Source: Strongylocentrotus purpuratus (taxonomy: Eukaryota; Echinodermata; Echinoidea; Camarodonta; Strongylocentrotidae). Taken from it: DNA of 64,000 nt. Position numbers and translations under genes: made by a program. A model generated the notes under the pieces. That model saw only the letters and a program-made list of their open reading frames with translations, had not been told where the DNA came from and ran no database searches. Below are positions 36,766-47,940 of the stretch, one piece after another. The stretch spans positions 30,865,806 through 30,929,805 of the forward strand of contig NW_022145610.1 in assembly GCF_000002235.5 (NCBI RefSeq), given 5' to 3'. The first letter of the stretch is position 1; every line of letters starts with the position of its first letter.

Positions 36766-37118
36766 TAAAATTGATTTCTTGTAACCTACCCACCTAAAGC
36801 TAGTACAATTCTATTCTGTATCGTAACTGTCAACAATTAGGATTATTTCTTTTTGTAATTTGATTTGTAAACTTATACCAGTGAAAAAACACATTTCCAA
36901 ATGGACAAATTTCATTTTCTTTGAGTTATGTAATGTGTAAAAGTCAAAATCTCACCCCGAATGCTGTATATTTTTGTCACTGCTTTTACCAGAGCAACAC
37001 TGCAGGTTACTATGTCCATTATGTAAAGGTTAAATCCATATTAACCACTTGCCCCCTGGCATGCATTGATAATTAATGAAGCTTTGACCTTCACAGTTAT
37101 ATGTTCGCTATCAAAATA

Positions 37119-37325
37119 GGTGCGTTAGCTCAGTCGGTAGAGCAGTGGTCTTGTTATCCGGTGACCCGGGTTCAAAACCAAGTCGATGCGCTAGTGCCCT
37201 TTGGTAAGGGATTAATCCTCATTACCAGGTCCCTTGGAGAGGACCTTAAGCCGTCTGTCTTCTGGTTGCTTACTAACAAGCATTTGTTGCTTTCTTAGCT
37301 GTCAGGTGAAATAACCACCACTATC
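37119..37325 (+). mobile_element. tRNA-derived SINE, copy 3
   Basis: Begins GGTGCGTTAGCTCAGTCGG; the A box TAGCTCAGTCGG lies at 37126-37137 and the B box GGTTCAAAACC at 37169-37179. The tRNA-unrelated body holds GGGATTAATCCTCATTACCA and CTTGGAGAGGACCTTAAG. The 3' part ends GTGAAATAACCACCACTATC. This is the best-preserved copy. It does not fold as a complete functional tRNA, so I do not call a tRNA gene. Confidence 0.88.
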
Positions 37326-37628
37326 ACTTTCAATTACGGCTCACATTCTGAAGATTCAGAAGTAACAGTTTCCTAGAACCTGCTACTGTATACATGTATG
37401 GTTAAACCACAAAGCTTATTTGTTTTGATCGTAATTTCATGATAATACTTTGAAAGCAAATTTGAGTTTCCTCTTGCAAAAAGTATTTCTCATTATAATG
37501 AAGAAGATTAGAGATCTATTTACAGACACGCAAGCTGCGTATAATATATGTCAACTTCTCTGGACATCTCTTTATTATGTATCGATTAAGAACAGTAGAG
37601 CAAGTAATCAAGATCTCATATAAATAAT

Positions 37629-38297
37629 AAAGTCATCCAACTTCGATCTTGTTACTGACGTACATGATTATAATACAAGAAATAGACGATTCAACTTTAA
37701 CTTACCTGAAAGAGTAGGTAGTATTGGAAATTCGTTTTATTACAATGCCATAAAACATTGGAATTCCCTTCCCAATGGTGTAAAAGAAATAGGAAACTAT
37801 GATCATTTTAAGAGGAAATTAAAGGAATACCTAATACTTGACAGTCAGAGAAGAGAAGTGAATGACATGTTATATGATTGAAATTTTTATTCTTCTGTCG
37901 GTTCATACTTTTTCATGTTGTATATACTTATGTTTTCGTACGTTATAGAAATTCTACAAATTCATCATTATTTTCCTCTTCTTCCTTCTCCTCTTTTTCT
38001 TCTTCTCCTTCTTCTTTTTCTTCTTGTACTTAATATCATTTCTATCATCAGTTTAATGTTGTTATTATTATTATTATCTTTAATAAGTAGTTCTTTTAAT
38101 TTTCTTATCTGTCTGTAAATATTACTATTTTAACTTATTAATTTTATACATGTCTGTAAGGGACCCCACTGGAAATAAGCTCTCGAGCTTTCGTGGGTTA
38201 TCCTGTTCAAGCTGACTTTTTTTTTATCTGTTATTATTGTATATTGTTGTATGTTGGAAGCTTGTCGAATAAAAATCAATCAATCAATCAATCAATC
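37629..38297 (+). mobile_element. 5'-truncated LINE: C-terminal end of the reverse-transcriptase ORF plus 3'UTR
   Basis: The frame ending at the TGA 37879-37881 encodes a 77-codon stretch with VHDYNTRNRR, NAIKHWNSLPNGVKE and FKRKLKEYL. HWNSLP followed by FKRxLKxYL is the usual C-terminal signature of CR1/L2/Jockey-type LINE ORF2 proteins. An in-frame TAA lies just upstream, and no reverse-transcriptase catalytic core is present, so the copy is dead. About 400 bp of 3'UTR follows and ends in (AATC)n at 38275-38296, a tail type common in CR1/L2-like LINEs. Confidence 0.8.
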
Positions 38298-38748
38298 CTA
38301 CCTTCACGTAAATATAATCTTTTATAATAAATATTGTTTTTAAATGTTACACACATGTAAATTGACCTTCAACACTTGATGAAAGTGTCCTATGTATAAG
38401 CAAGGTATAATTTTATAAGGCACTGTATAGGAGCCTAATCAGCCTAAAGCAAGAAAAGCCTTGTATATCTCTCTCATATCTTCAGCAAAATGTGAATGCC
38501 TTACTTGCTATCAACAAGTGTCAGTGAACAGCAAATATGATTACAATCAAATTATGTACCAAAACGTGAGAATTGTCCATCAGTGAAAGTGATCAAAGAT
38601 GCTATATAATATATTTGACAACATCATCACATTCCTGTTTTATTATCATTCTTCACCTCTCCATGATCACTCAAAAATCTGTTCAGCATATTTTATATTT
38701 CCTTTTAATAATTTTTCTTATATTTGATGAATTAATACATGTACATAC

Positions 38749-38934
38749 CTTTCCACCCCATACACTATCAGAAACATCAGATTCCTCAGAAATAATATCC
38801 TCAAAGTCCATAGAATCTCTAAAAATAAGACCATTCCTATTGGAATTCATCTTGCAAAGAAACCTTGAAAAGAGCTTTCCAAGCAAGAAAATCAATATTC
38901 TCTTCACAAGGCCAAGCCACATACTGAACCCAGC
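38749..38934 (-). CDS. Internal coding exon, hydrophobic/amphipathic segment plus acidic tail, unidentified protein
   Basis: Predicted 186-bp exon, 62 codons, phase 0 at both ends. On the minus strand the acceptor ...acattacattcag is followed by GCT, and the exon ends ...GGAAAG before a GTATGT donor. The peptide starts AGFSMWLGLVKRILIFLLGK, so residues 5-27 are strongly hydrophobic but interrupted by Lys and Arg. This could be a membrane anchor, a re-entrant hairpin or an amphipathic helix. Residues 39-57 are acidic and Ser-rich (DSMDFEDIISEESDVSDS), which resembles a casein-kinase-type region. The phase-0 donor can join the 34.7 kb exon without a frame break. The polypyrimidine tract is weak, so the exon is probable rather than certain. 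No exon further upstream was recognised; the true N-terminus is probably beyond or hidden in the right half of the window. I do not recognise the family. Confidence 0.55.
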
Positions 38935-39404
38935 CTGAATGTAATGTTATTATTCATAATCACATCATGCTAAGAAGGGGCTATGTAATAGATCCAATGA
39001 TGTAAGTATGTTTTCATATTCATATTAAGGACGATATTTGAGTCAAGTGGTGCGAGAGTGGGCACAACCTTTGTCAGGATGTTTTCATAACCTAGTCTGT
39101 TTTCAAAACATCAAGTCGGTTTGGAAGATTTTTTACATCTTTCAAGGGTAAAAATGAACATCCATCATCACTCAATCGTACACTTTATGTGGCTGGGGTT
39201 TGAACCCTGAACATTATTATCCACAGTAAAGGAACTTGTCCACTAGACCACAACACCCCTATTACTTAATTTCAGGATGTGAAAGTTGTTCTCCATTTTG
39301 TTGTTCTTCACCTCCTGTCCCACCTTCTATCTCTCTTTTTATACAAATTAGTGCATGAATTACATCTTTCATATCTCCACTGTTATTTCATTTCTCTCTT
39401 GTAC

Positions 39405-39476
39405 ATCCCCTTCTCTCTCTCTCTCTCTCTCTCTGTTCATGATCCCCCTACATCATTATATCTTTCTGCCTTTATC

Positions 39477-39513
<37 letters not shown>

Positions 39514-39760
39514 GCAAGAGCGTTCTCTCAACCTCCTCTCTCTCCCTTTTTGTCTCTCCCATTCCTCTCCTCTCTCTCTCTCTCTCTGTCACTCTGTCAT
39601 CATCTGTTGCACTTTAAACAAAAACATTTAATCAAAAATTAAAATTTCTTTGTCTCCCCTCTCATCTCCCCTTTTCCTCTCTCTCTCTCTGTCTCTCTCT
39701 CTCCCTCAGTCTTTGTCTTTCTCTTTCAACCTCTCTCTATGAGTCTCTCTTATAGACTCA
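39405..39760. repeat. CT-rich microsatellite block
   Basis: Several (TC)n runs (about 39412-39435, 39480-39508 and 39570-39590) separated by mixed pyrimidine-rich sequence. Open frames here are compositional. Confidence 0.93.
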
Positions 39761-40042
39761 TTACATCTGTTCACTTCTTTATTTTTATCTTTCCTTAATC
39801 ACCTCTTATCAAACTATACAATCCACCTGTCTTTTTTTTTGCTTTGCCTTTAATTGTATAAATTCTATTTATATATACCACATACATGTAGCAGCATGAG
39901 AGACACAAGAAGGGAAGCTCCAGCGACAATACAATTAGCTTAATTTTTCCACCCCCACAAAACAGTATCATAGGATGTACGAGATCACAAGGAGAAACAA
40001 ATACAAAATCTCAAAACATCTGGCTCAATGTCAAAGATATAT

Positions 40043-40572
40043 CCCATATACAGCGTGTCCACACACAAACAAAATTATCCCGAAACTCTATAACGAAACG
40101 TCGTATAAAGAATCATCGTATAAATTTCAAAGTGTCCACACACAAGAAACGTCATATAAATAATCATCTTATAAATTCCAGGATGTCCACACACAGAAGA
40201 AAGTAATCCTGAAACTCTACAGCGAAATGTCGTATAGGTGCGCAGTTTGCTACTGCGGTCATGAAATGGAAGCGGAAATGAGAGGTCAGGTCTCCTTTTG
40301 CACGAGGTCACGTCAAGCCCCGCCCAGTTAGTTACACTAGTTACACTAGTAACGTCTACACACAACACCTTCTGTGATTAGGCGTGATTAGGCGTGATTC
40401 TTTTATTGAGTTCTAGTTCGAAACGATGCCCAAACCTGCGTTTCGTTAGACTATGTTTCGTTATACGACGTATCGTTAGTGAGTGTCCACACACACAATT
40501 TCATCGTAAAACTATCGCGAAACGGTATAACTAATCACGCCTAATCACGGAAAAAGTTGTGTGTGGACAGGG
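40043..40572. mobile_element. Foldback-type element with GTGTCCACACACA subrepeats
   Basis: GTGTCCACACACA (or its last 12 bases) occurs near 40046, 40131, 40178 and 40480 on the plus strand and inverted as TGTGTGTGGACA at the right end near 40557. Internal CGAAAC/GTTTCG and ATCGTATAAA/TTATACGA words occur in both orientations. The length is about 530 bp with no coding frame. Confidence 0.65.
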
Positions 40573-40730
40573 GGATTGAATCAATGTATTGTGAAAGGGG
40601 TATTCACACAAGATGATAATATCACAGAATGACAGACAGGAATGTCGCATAAAGAAACTAGATTTGGGGAGGTCAGTTCATACTATACGTTCAGCTTTAT
40701 CTTCAGCATATCTTACAACAAAACATTACT

Positions 40731-40776
40731 GGGGCCCGTCTTAAAAACGATTTAAACTCTTTGTAAGACGGGGCCC
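40731..40776. mobile_element. 46-bp palindrome with GGGGCCCGTCTTA ends
   Basis: GGGGCCCGTCTTA faces TAAGACGGGGCCC. Probably a minimal MITE remnant or solo hairpin; its size makes the class uncertain. Confidence 0.5.
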
Positions 40777-41149
40777 TGGAGTATACAAAATAAAAGTGGC
40801 CGGCCAAACCTGTGAGCTAATGCTCAAGATACGCCCTGCCCAATTATACAGCTTTTGTTTGTTATATTTATGCGCTTTGTATCTAATGAAAATGTGTTTT
40901 TTAAATGTAATATTATTACTATTATTATATCTACACATAATGATAAGATATTCACACGCTGAATCTTTATCACTTTTTTTTATTCAAACAATGCTAAAAC
41001 TCCATCTTATGATACAATGTTTCACGAACAACATAAAAACCTAAAATACTTTATCATACAGCTTCACGATAAATTGTACCAGTGTGAATGAAGCTTAATC
41101 ATGTGAAGAAACATAAACAAAACCTCAAAATACCCCTACGCTCGAAATG

Positions 41150-41400
41150 AAAACCCCGGCTTTACGTTTTGAATGATCCTGAGTCACCCAGCCCCCCGTG
41201 CTGTTTGGCTTTGAAGGGGAGTCTGAGATGTACGTATCTCCTTTCGGAAACATTCACATCGTTTGCGAGACTTCCTTCCTACGAGATAATGAGATCCGCT
41301 TCTCAAGCTCTGATGATGAATATCCTGTCTCCCTCGCTTGATAGAAAAGAGAATCGTTCTGCTCGTGTCTGATGCTCGAAAATCTCTCAAGATTGTGTCT
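41150..41400. other. CpG-bearing unique block, unexplained
   Basis: About 250 bp with clearly more CG dinucleotides than its AT-rich surroundings and no repeat match in the window. Both strands are open for 60-70 codons with no recognisable protein. It could be a regulatory element, a 5' exon or promoter, or simply unique DNA. Confidence 0.3.
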
Positions 41401-42983
41401 AGTCTGGCCTTGTTTGATCATCATAGAGAGGAAACTGGGAAATGTAATCTGTTTATGTTATGAAGGTTGGCCCCTTAAATCACATGACTGCCGATGTTTA
41501 ATTTAGAATCAAATGTAAGATCTGTAATGTATGTCCTTTAGATAGGTCCTGTTCACCCAACAACCCTTAATTTCACTGGGAACTCAACATTATGTGCACT
41601 ACATGGATGTGCAGATGGATAAACCTTATTTATATCCACCACATAGCAGCATAAGAGACACAAGATGGGAATTATATTCTCATGTTCTATAAAGAAACTA
41701 AATATGTAATCGTAAGAAGGTTCTCTGTTTGTACTCATGTTAGGTAGATTTGCCCAAACAACAAATAAAATCTATCTGGAATTTAAAATGTCTGGTACTT
41801 GAATATACATGTATTGATTAATGCTTTGCCCGATTAACATGACATCTCTTGTTTGTTTTTTAACTTCAAGAAAATCTTAAAATATGAAGCATGACATTCA
41901 AAATGGTTACACAGTCAAAAATTGTAACTATACTATGTGGCATTTAACAAAAAATCAAATCAAAATGTGGACAAAATAGCCCCAAAAGCCAAGAATAAAA
42001 ATAAACACTAAATTACATGTTAATTCTTCACTAAATTTGTAAAAAATATAGTACTAATCTTGAAAGAAGTTTGATGCCAACATTTGACATGCATTTGCTT
42101 TTGTTCTGTAGACATAAAGGTTCAACCGATGAGTGGAGGACAATGTTTTCAACCCACTTTGATAATCATTTTGCTAGAAACTGACAATACATCCAATGGA
42201 ACTTTAGATGTACCATCATTCAATAAGAGGAGAAATATGCTCAATTGTTCTAGTCCTAAAATCTGGGAATTCTAACTAATTAGCTTAATTCATCCAGTAC
42301 TCCACTTGAGATTTTAAATGGCAATTAGGGTTGAAACTTAATCACATCCAGCCACTCACAACTAGGATCTCTTAAGCCCTTTGTAATCCTTTGTCATCCC
42401 TCCTCCACGTCCCGGCAGAAAAACATCCCATCCGTCAGAAAAATGAAAATTAAACATATGTGAATGTTATCATTAGGAAAGGACCTCTTGAGCCAATTGG
42501 CCGAGAAGGGACACTCGGAAATCAGTGTTTGTTTGGGAGAATCGGAACATATCAAATTGGCAAGGTCAAATTGCTCATTGCTCGTCAAATTGATCACAAT
42601 TTGGAAATGATCCAAATGTTCCTTTCATATCTGTTGTTCTCCTAAAAGGTTTTGAAAACAACATTTTAAGGGTAATATATATAACCCATTCTAAGCCCCT
42701 GAGTTTCAAAATTATTGCTACTTAAAAGAAATAATCAAGATTTCAAATGCTATTTTTTAAAATTGTTATATATATATATATATACCTGTTTTAAATCGGG
42801 CATTAAACATTTTTCAGTAAGACTAAGAGGAACTTGATAATAATTATAAATCTATGTTTTTTTTATATTCTCTTTTAATGGCTATTTTCATCACAACTAA
42901 AAGGCAAAGGTGATGCCAAATACTGGCATGCTTCATTATTCTTGGCGACTCGGCTAACAAAAACACATTCAAACAAACAATAG

Positions 42984-43137
42984 AAAAAACCATTATGGTG
43001 GCATAACACAGAAAAAATAGAATTTCCCATTCTTAAAAGATTGAGATGGTTTATTTATAGAAAAACCAGTATGGTGACATAACACAGAAAAAAATGAATT
43101 TCCCATTCTTCAAAGATTCAGATGGTTTATTTATTGT
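42984..43137. repeat. Two-copy tandem duplication, unit about 78 bp
   Basis: GAAAAACCA(T/G)TATGGTG, GCATAACACAGAAAAAAT and AATTTCCCATTCTT...GATGGTTTATTTAT occur twice in tandem. Confidence 0.9.
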
Positions 43138-44236
43138 AAGAATGTCTAACACACTTGAAAAACAAATAAAATAAACAAACAAAACAAAAAACTAAACAAA
43201 TAAAATAAAAATAAAAAATATTAATTTAGTAACAAAACACTAAAAATTGAACAAAACAATTCAATAAATACAAAGAATCATAAGAAGAAAAAAATGGAAT
43301 GATATAATTCAGTACTTGGTTTGTGGAAGAAACAGAGAAATATCTGATAAAGAAATGTCAGTTTGCAGCTTTTCATCTGGGTTTAATGATGTCATAAAAA
43401 GCCATTAGGAAAGATTTGTGCTGGACACTGACTTTCTGAAGATATTACCATAAAGGAATTGATCACCTTAATACAAGAAGATCAGCGTATAATTGGATAT
43501 CAATATCCGTCAGCATTTCTTAATCTTAAAAGATCTACAATAAATCTGACGCCTTCTTGACTCAGTCAAAAATCTCTACTATCCATAAGATGTTCTGATT
43601 TATCCTGACCTGCATAATTTGACTTCTTGGTGGAACGAGTAAAAGTTAATTTGACGTTTCGTAATTGCTACCCCCATGACAGAGGTCAAAATAGAAAATG
43701 GTCAAAATTGGACAAAATATATTACTTCCTTTTCCCCCTCCCGTCTTCCCCTTTCCTCCCCCTCTCCTCCCTCTCCCCCTCAAGGGAGCAACAACAATAT
43801 TTATTCCAGTTTCCTAATCCGTAAGTTCTGGTGGGATATAAACTCAATAAATTGACCCTGCTTCTGACTGTAAACAAGTATGTATTAGGCAAGTATGCCG
43901 ATCAAATTTAATTCATATCCTATTTACTGTGAAATTCATTTTGTTAAAAAATCATCAACAGTTTGTTTTAAAGGCATCGTTTAACAATTAAAATCTGAGA
44001 TGCATGGCCCTACATGATATCAGTGTCTGTGATATGGTGTAATATTGAAGCCCTAAAAAAAAATTGTTTCAGAATGATTATGAAGTGATTTGTCCGCATG
44101 ACCCCTAAATTTGAAATCTAGAAAATCCTTATGGTTTATAAGTACTCCACAAACATAGTGAACTATGCAAATTTTGCTCCTTAGACTATTGCTTTATGGC
44201 AACCTAATTGCCCTTTAATTTAAAATTTCCTTTTAA

Positions 44237-44738
44237 AGGTAATACAAAGTTTTGGGAAATTTTGAAAATTGGGTGGATAGTGAATCTTTACAATTTTGAT
44301 GTATTTGGATGCCCCTTTGGATGCATTATAAACACTAAAAAAATTAGCCCCTAAAACACTTCTGTTTTCGAAAAAAATTGAATATGAAAATTTACCGGTG
44401 CTCCCGGTAAATTTTGATAAATTTCAAATAGCGCCTATGGCCGTACAATGGTAGCTGCGACAATGAAAATCTCAGAATATGTAGTTGTGATATATAATTT
44501 CCAAACGAGAATAGCTAATCGGTCGATTTTAGTCAAGAGACATTGTTTCATAGCTAAATTAATATCTTGACCTTGAGAGGAGGCTATACAACATAAAGAG
44601 TTTATTATTTATAATTTCATAACTTTAGACTCGATTTCAACCGCGACAAAGATTAATGTATATTGTAGGAACGCATATGCTTCCAATATGTTAATTTGAA
44701 CCAAATTTATGAGCCCATACCAAAACTTTGTAATACCT
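44237..44738. mobile_element. TTAA-flanked MITE (AGGTAATAC family), uninterrupted copy
   Basis: The left end AGGTAATACAAAGTTTTGG and the inverted right end (CCAAAACTTTGTAATACCT) match perfectly over 19 bp. TTAA flanks both ends (44233-44236 and 44739-44742). The interior aligns with 29112-29984 minus its insertion. No coding capacity. Confidence 0.88.
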
Positions 44739-44742
44739 TTAA

Positions 44743-45127
44743 AGAGAAGGTTGAGTTCTGGGAAGAGGTGAAAAATTATTTGTGAGCATTACTCATTCTA
44801 TTTATGCAAGTGTGGAAGAACATCAGTTAAGACATGTTCCCTGAAAAGCATGGCTCTTCAAATGCCTTCATATTCTAAATATGCATGTAACATCGTAAAA
44901 ATCGGGGGCCGGCTTTTTACGCCACGTGTTCGTGTAGTCCCATATACATCTTTCTGTGCAAGTGTTTGTAACTTTACCAAGACTTGGCCACATTTCTTAT
45001 CATTTTGATGATTCCAGAACCTTGCAATACACACAAATTCTTGTATGCTAGATGATCAATCTTTTCTGGTCGGTTCCACACCGTTTCTTTCACAATGCAA
45101 TCGCATGACCAGAACTCAACTTCATCT
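44743..45127. mobile_element. TTAA-flanked MITE (AGAGAAGGTTGAG family), abutting the previous element
   Basis: The left end AGAGAAGGTTGAGTTCTGG and the inverted right end AGATGAAGTTGAGTTCTGG differ at a few sites. Flanking TTAA is at 44739-44742 (shared with the neighbour) and 45128-45131. A partial inverted copy lies at about 51530-51705. Confidence 0.8.
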
Positions 45128-45281
45128 TTAAGACAAAAAAGCCCATTGTGAGAAATTCCAGTTTTAAAGGGTACTTGCTGTACAACACAAGCCTTCCATC
45201 ATGTAACTCCTCTTGACTAAAACATAAGCTGCTATACATTCAAATTTGTACTTCTTGTGAAGGACAAAAGAACCTCTTAAA

Positions 45282-45487
45282 GCCTGTCTGCACTAGTTTG
45301 GCCAGGAGGGATTGGACCTGCCTGCGTGGTCACGGACAGGTGGTTATCTCGTCAAATCAGCTCTCAATTAACATAAGAAAAAGGGGATCATGGGGGACCA
45401 ATGGGTACCAATTAGGCATTGTTTGGTATATAGAGGGCGCAAGAAGCTACAAGTAGTGCAGTAACTCTGCTTTAATTCCTACAGCCA
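45282..45487. repeat. Dispersed repeat, copy 2 (partner at 8700-8885)
   Basis: Aligns over about 190 bp with the 8.7 kb copy, including CTCAATTAACATAAGAAAAA and ATATAGAGGGCGCAAG. Confidence 0.85.
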
Positions 45488-45749
45488 ACTTGAACCTAAC
45501 CTGTTTTCTGTCAGTATGCGCTATTCAGGCACTTGACATCTGGATATTACCAATTGGAAGTCAAACTGGGTCACCGAAAGCAGGCAGATTATTTAATAGG
45601 AAGTTTTTATTTTTCTCGATCAGCAATGTGCCTTGGAGGGAAAAATGTCTGCTGCCACCAACAGTGAAAAGAGTGAAAGGCACAGAGAGAGTGATATAGC
45701 GGGAGGATATGGAAAAGTATGTTAAGCCATGAGAGTGATGTGAAAGAGA

Positions 45750-45750
45750 T

Positions 45751-45799
<49 letters not shown>

Positions 45800-45842
45800 G
45801 GGGGAGAGAGGGAGAGAGAGGGATAAAGGGGGGGGAATAGAG

Positions 45843-45900
<58 letters not shown>

Positions 45901-46035
45901 GGAGAAAAAATGGGTAAAAATTAAGACCTCAAAAACAAGGAACTAAAGAGAAAAGAGAAAAAGAATGGGAGAGAAGAGAGAATGGGAGAGAAGAGAGAGA
46001 GAGCGTGGGAGAAAGAAAGAGAGAGAGAGAGAGAT
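45750..46035. repeat. (GA)n microsatellite block
   Basis: Pure (GA)n runs at about 45753-45790 and 45848-45896, with GGGAGA and poly-G interruptions, then irregular GA-rich DNA. Confidence 0.95.
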
Positions 46036-46217
46036 ATAAGCTGGGCATGTACATGCAAAGAAAAATTGGGTGCTGAAAACTTGAAAACACCATGTCCATA
46101 TGCCCAATGAAGGAATAATAACAAGTCATCGCTATAATTAATCTTCAAAACTTAATTATCATCATGTTTGAAGGTAAGATATTTGCTTGATTACAGTCTA
46201 ATGTAATTATACCATCA

Positions 46218-46280
46218 GCTAAGAGCTAGAAGGGCATTAACTCCATGTACAGGTCATTAATCAACCACCTTCTGGCTCTA
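46218..46280. mobile_element. Short hairpin MITE of the AGCCAGAAGGG family, copy 3
   Basis: GCTAAGAGCTAGAAGGGCAT faces ACCTTCTGGCTCTA. It shares the ATTAACTCC core next to the left arm with the copy at 54.7 kb. Confidence 0.75.
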
Positions 46281-46593
46281 CAAAGATTACATGACTTGTC
46301 AATCCAACATACGATGATCACCAATGCAAACATATATTTCCCCTAATATTAATCTAGGTTGAATTGAAATGACAATCAATTACTTTAATACTATCCATTC
46401 CCTCCAATGTTCCATTGATATCAATGTCATTAAAGCAGTCAGTGAAATGAATATATTTCTTCAGGATTGATGATTTTGTTTCTACGTATAGTTGTATACT
46501 GTCATTGAGAATGATTTTTTAAATGATTACATTTCTCTTTTAAAAACATTTGAGAAGTTTGCTTTCAACATTTCAATTTTCACAGCATTTTAA

Positions 46594-46718
46594 AAGCAAG
46601 TCCACGCCAAAAATAACTTACTTTCAATAGAAGCCGAAAAATCAGACCAACCAATACAAAATTGTTATGTTTTTCTGCATCTATTAAAAGCAATTTTTTT
46701 TTGGAGGGGACTTGCCCT
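46594..46718. mobile_element. Short TTAA-flanked MITE, 125 bp
   Basis: The left end AAGCAAGTCCACGCC and the inverted right end AGGGCAAGTCCCCTCC share GCAAGTCC. TTAA flanks at 46590-46593 and 46719-46722. The interior is a degenerate hairpin. Confidence 0.55.
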
Positions 46719-47794
46719 TTAAAGTATCCTTATGTGTTATTCTAACATTTTCCATTAAGATGAAAATGTTTACCCATTGCCTATGAGAGCCTGGTGGCTC
46801 ATGTACTAAAGCCTATGGGAAAGAGAGGATTTAGAAGTCAATGAGTTAAATTGACCCTCAACACTGAGTGAAGCTATGCTTGTGTTTCTGAACTTCAATG
46901 AGCATTGTGACAAATTGATAGGAAAGCATGAAAGTCATTTGATCAATGAGGGACTCATTATTTTATCGTTCGCTGCCGGCGATGGCGTTGAAGGATAAAA
47001 TGACTTGTATTGGGGAAGTACAAGTACAAATCATTTCAAATTCAAATGGAAATGGTATTGGATATGCCAACAATCTGAAGGTTCAGCATAAATATCAGCA
47101 AAACGGGACCTGCAGCAACAAAATCCAAAAAGTTTTTTAAGTTAGTTTCAAAGAGAAATCATAATCTTGAGTTAAGCTTGTGCTTTTTAGGTGAGGAGAT
47201 ATATTATGGTTAAAGAAATTTAACTAAAGTTTTAAGCTATAAAGTGATCTTATGGTTTATGGAGAATACAGCAAGCCATGCCATGCAGACAATTAAGTTT
47301 GAAGTTTTGCCCAGTGACGATTACAACAACTGTTTACTTGTCTTGTTTAAAACTGCAAGCAGTCATTGGTTCAGTGCCACATAAACTTGCATCATTCAAC
47401 AAAAATTATACATCTTTGATTACCTGAAATTCAAAACAAAGATGGCATTGCGCGAATTTAGCGAGTGTCGGCAGTGTAATGGAACCGTGCATCCTTCCTT
47501 AAAAGAGGAAACCATTACACATCCATCAATAATGTAATTGGTAGTGAAGTCCATGTATGCTATGTAATGGTGTTTTCTTAGGATAGGGGTAATAGCCGGG
47601 AGACATGCAGGAGGTATGCCAACATGTAAACTGTGAAATTCACAACATATCAATCATAGAGATCAGTTGATGACAACATGGTACGGTCCCTCAAAAAGAA
47701 ATGGGGGGGGGGGGGGTTAGAATAGTAGAGTATTGGGGGAGGATAAGTAGCAAGGGTGTAGGATCATAGGGGTATGGTGTGGGGGCAGGGGAAC

Positions 47795-47940
47795 AAATAC
47801 ACTGGGCTTAGGGCAAATTTGCCCCCCAAAGTCATAAATTTGCATAGAGTTCAATGCAAAACAAATTAAAGATTGTTATTTTCATGCAAACAAGCTTGAA
47901 AGTAGCCCCCAAAATTATTTAAATATTTTTTTCCCTGTAA
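47795..47940. repeat. Dispersed GGGGGCT repeat, copy 3
   Basis: Contains AGTCATAAATTTGCATAGAG, TTCAATGCAAAACAAATTAA, ATGCAAACAAGCTTGAAAGT and AGCCCCCAAAAT; collinear with the inverse of copy 2. Just downstream of a poly-G tract at 47705-47717. Confidence 0.8.

Larger units (their letters stand above)
34768..38748. other. Intron between the 38.9 kb and 34.7 kb exons
   Basis: Bounded by the GTATGT donor at 38748 and the pyrimidine-rich acceptor ending at 34768 (minus strand). It contains a local duplication, a TC tract, a SINE in plus orientation and the 3' end of a LINE. The 34950-36290 part is AT-rich with no recognisable element. Confidence 0.45.

Noticed and set aside
37119..37195. A functional tRNA gene
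   Set aside because: A and B boxes are present, but acceptor-stem pairing is absent and the unit continues into the same body as three other copies, so it is a SINE head.
47420..47653. 77-codon minus-strand ORF ending at CAG/GTAATC
   Set aside because: The donor-like end is tempting, but no acceptor, no compatible phase with known exons and no recognisable protein; too weak to list as an exon.
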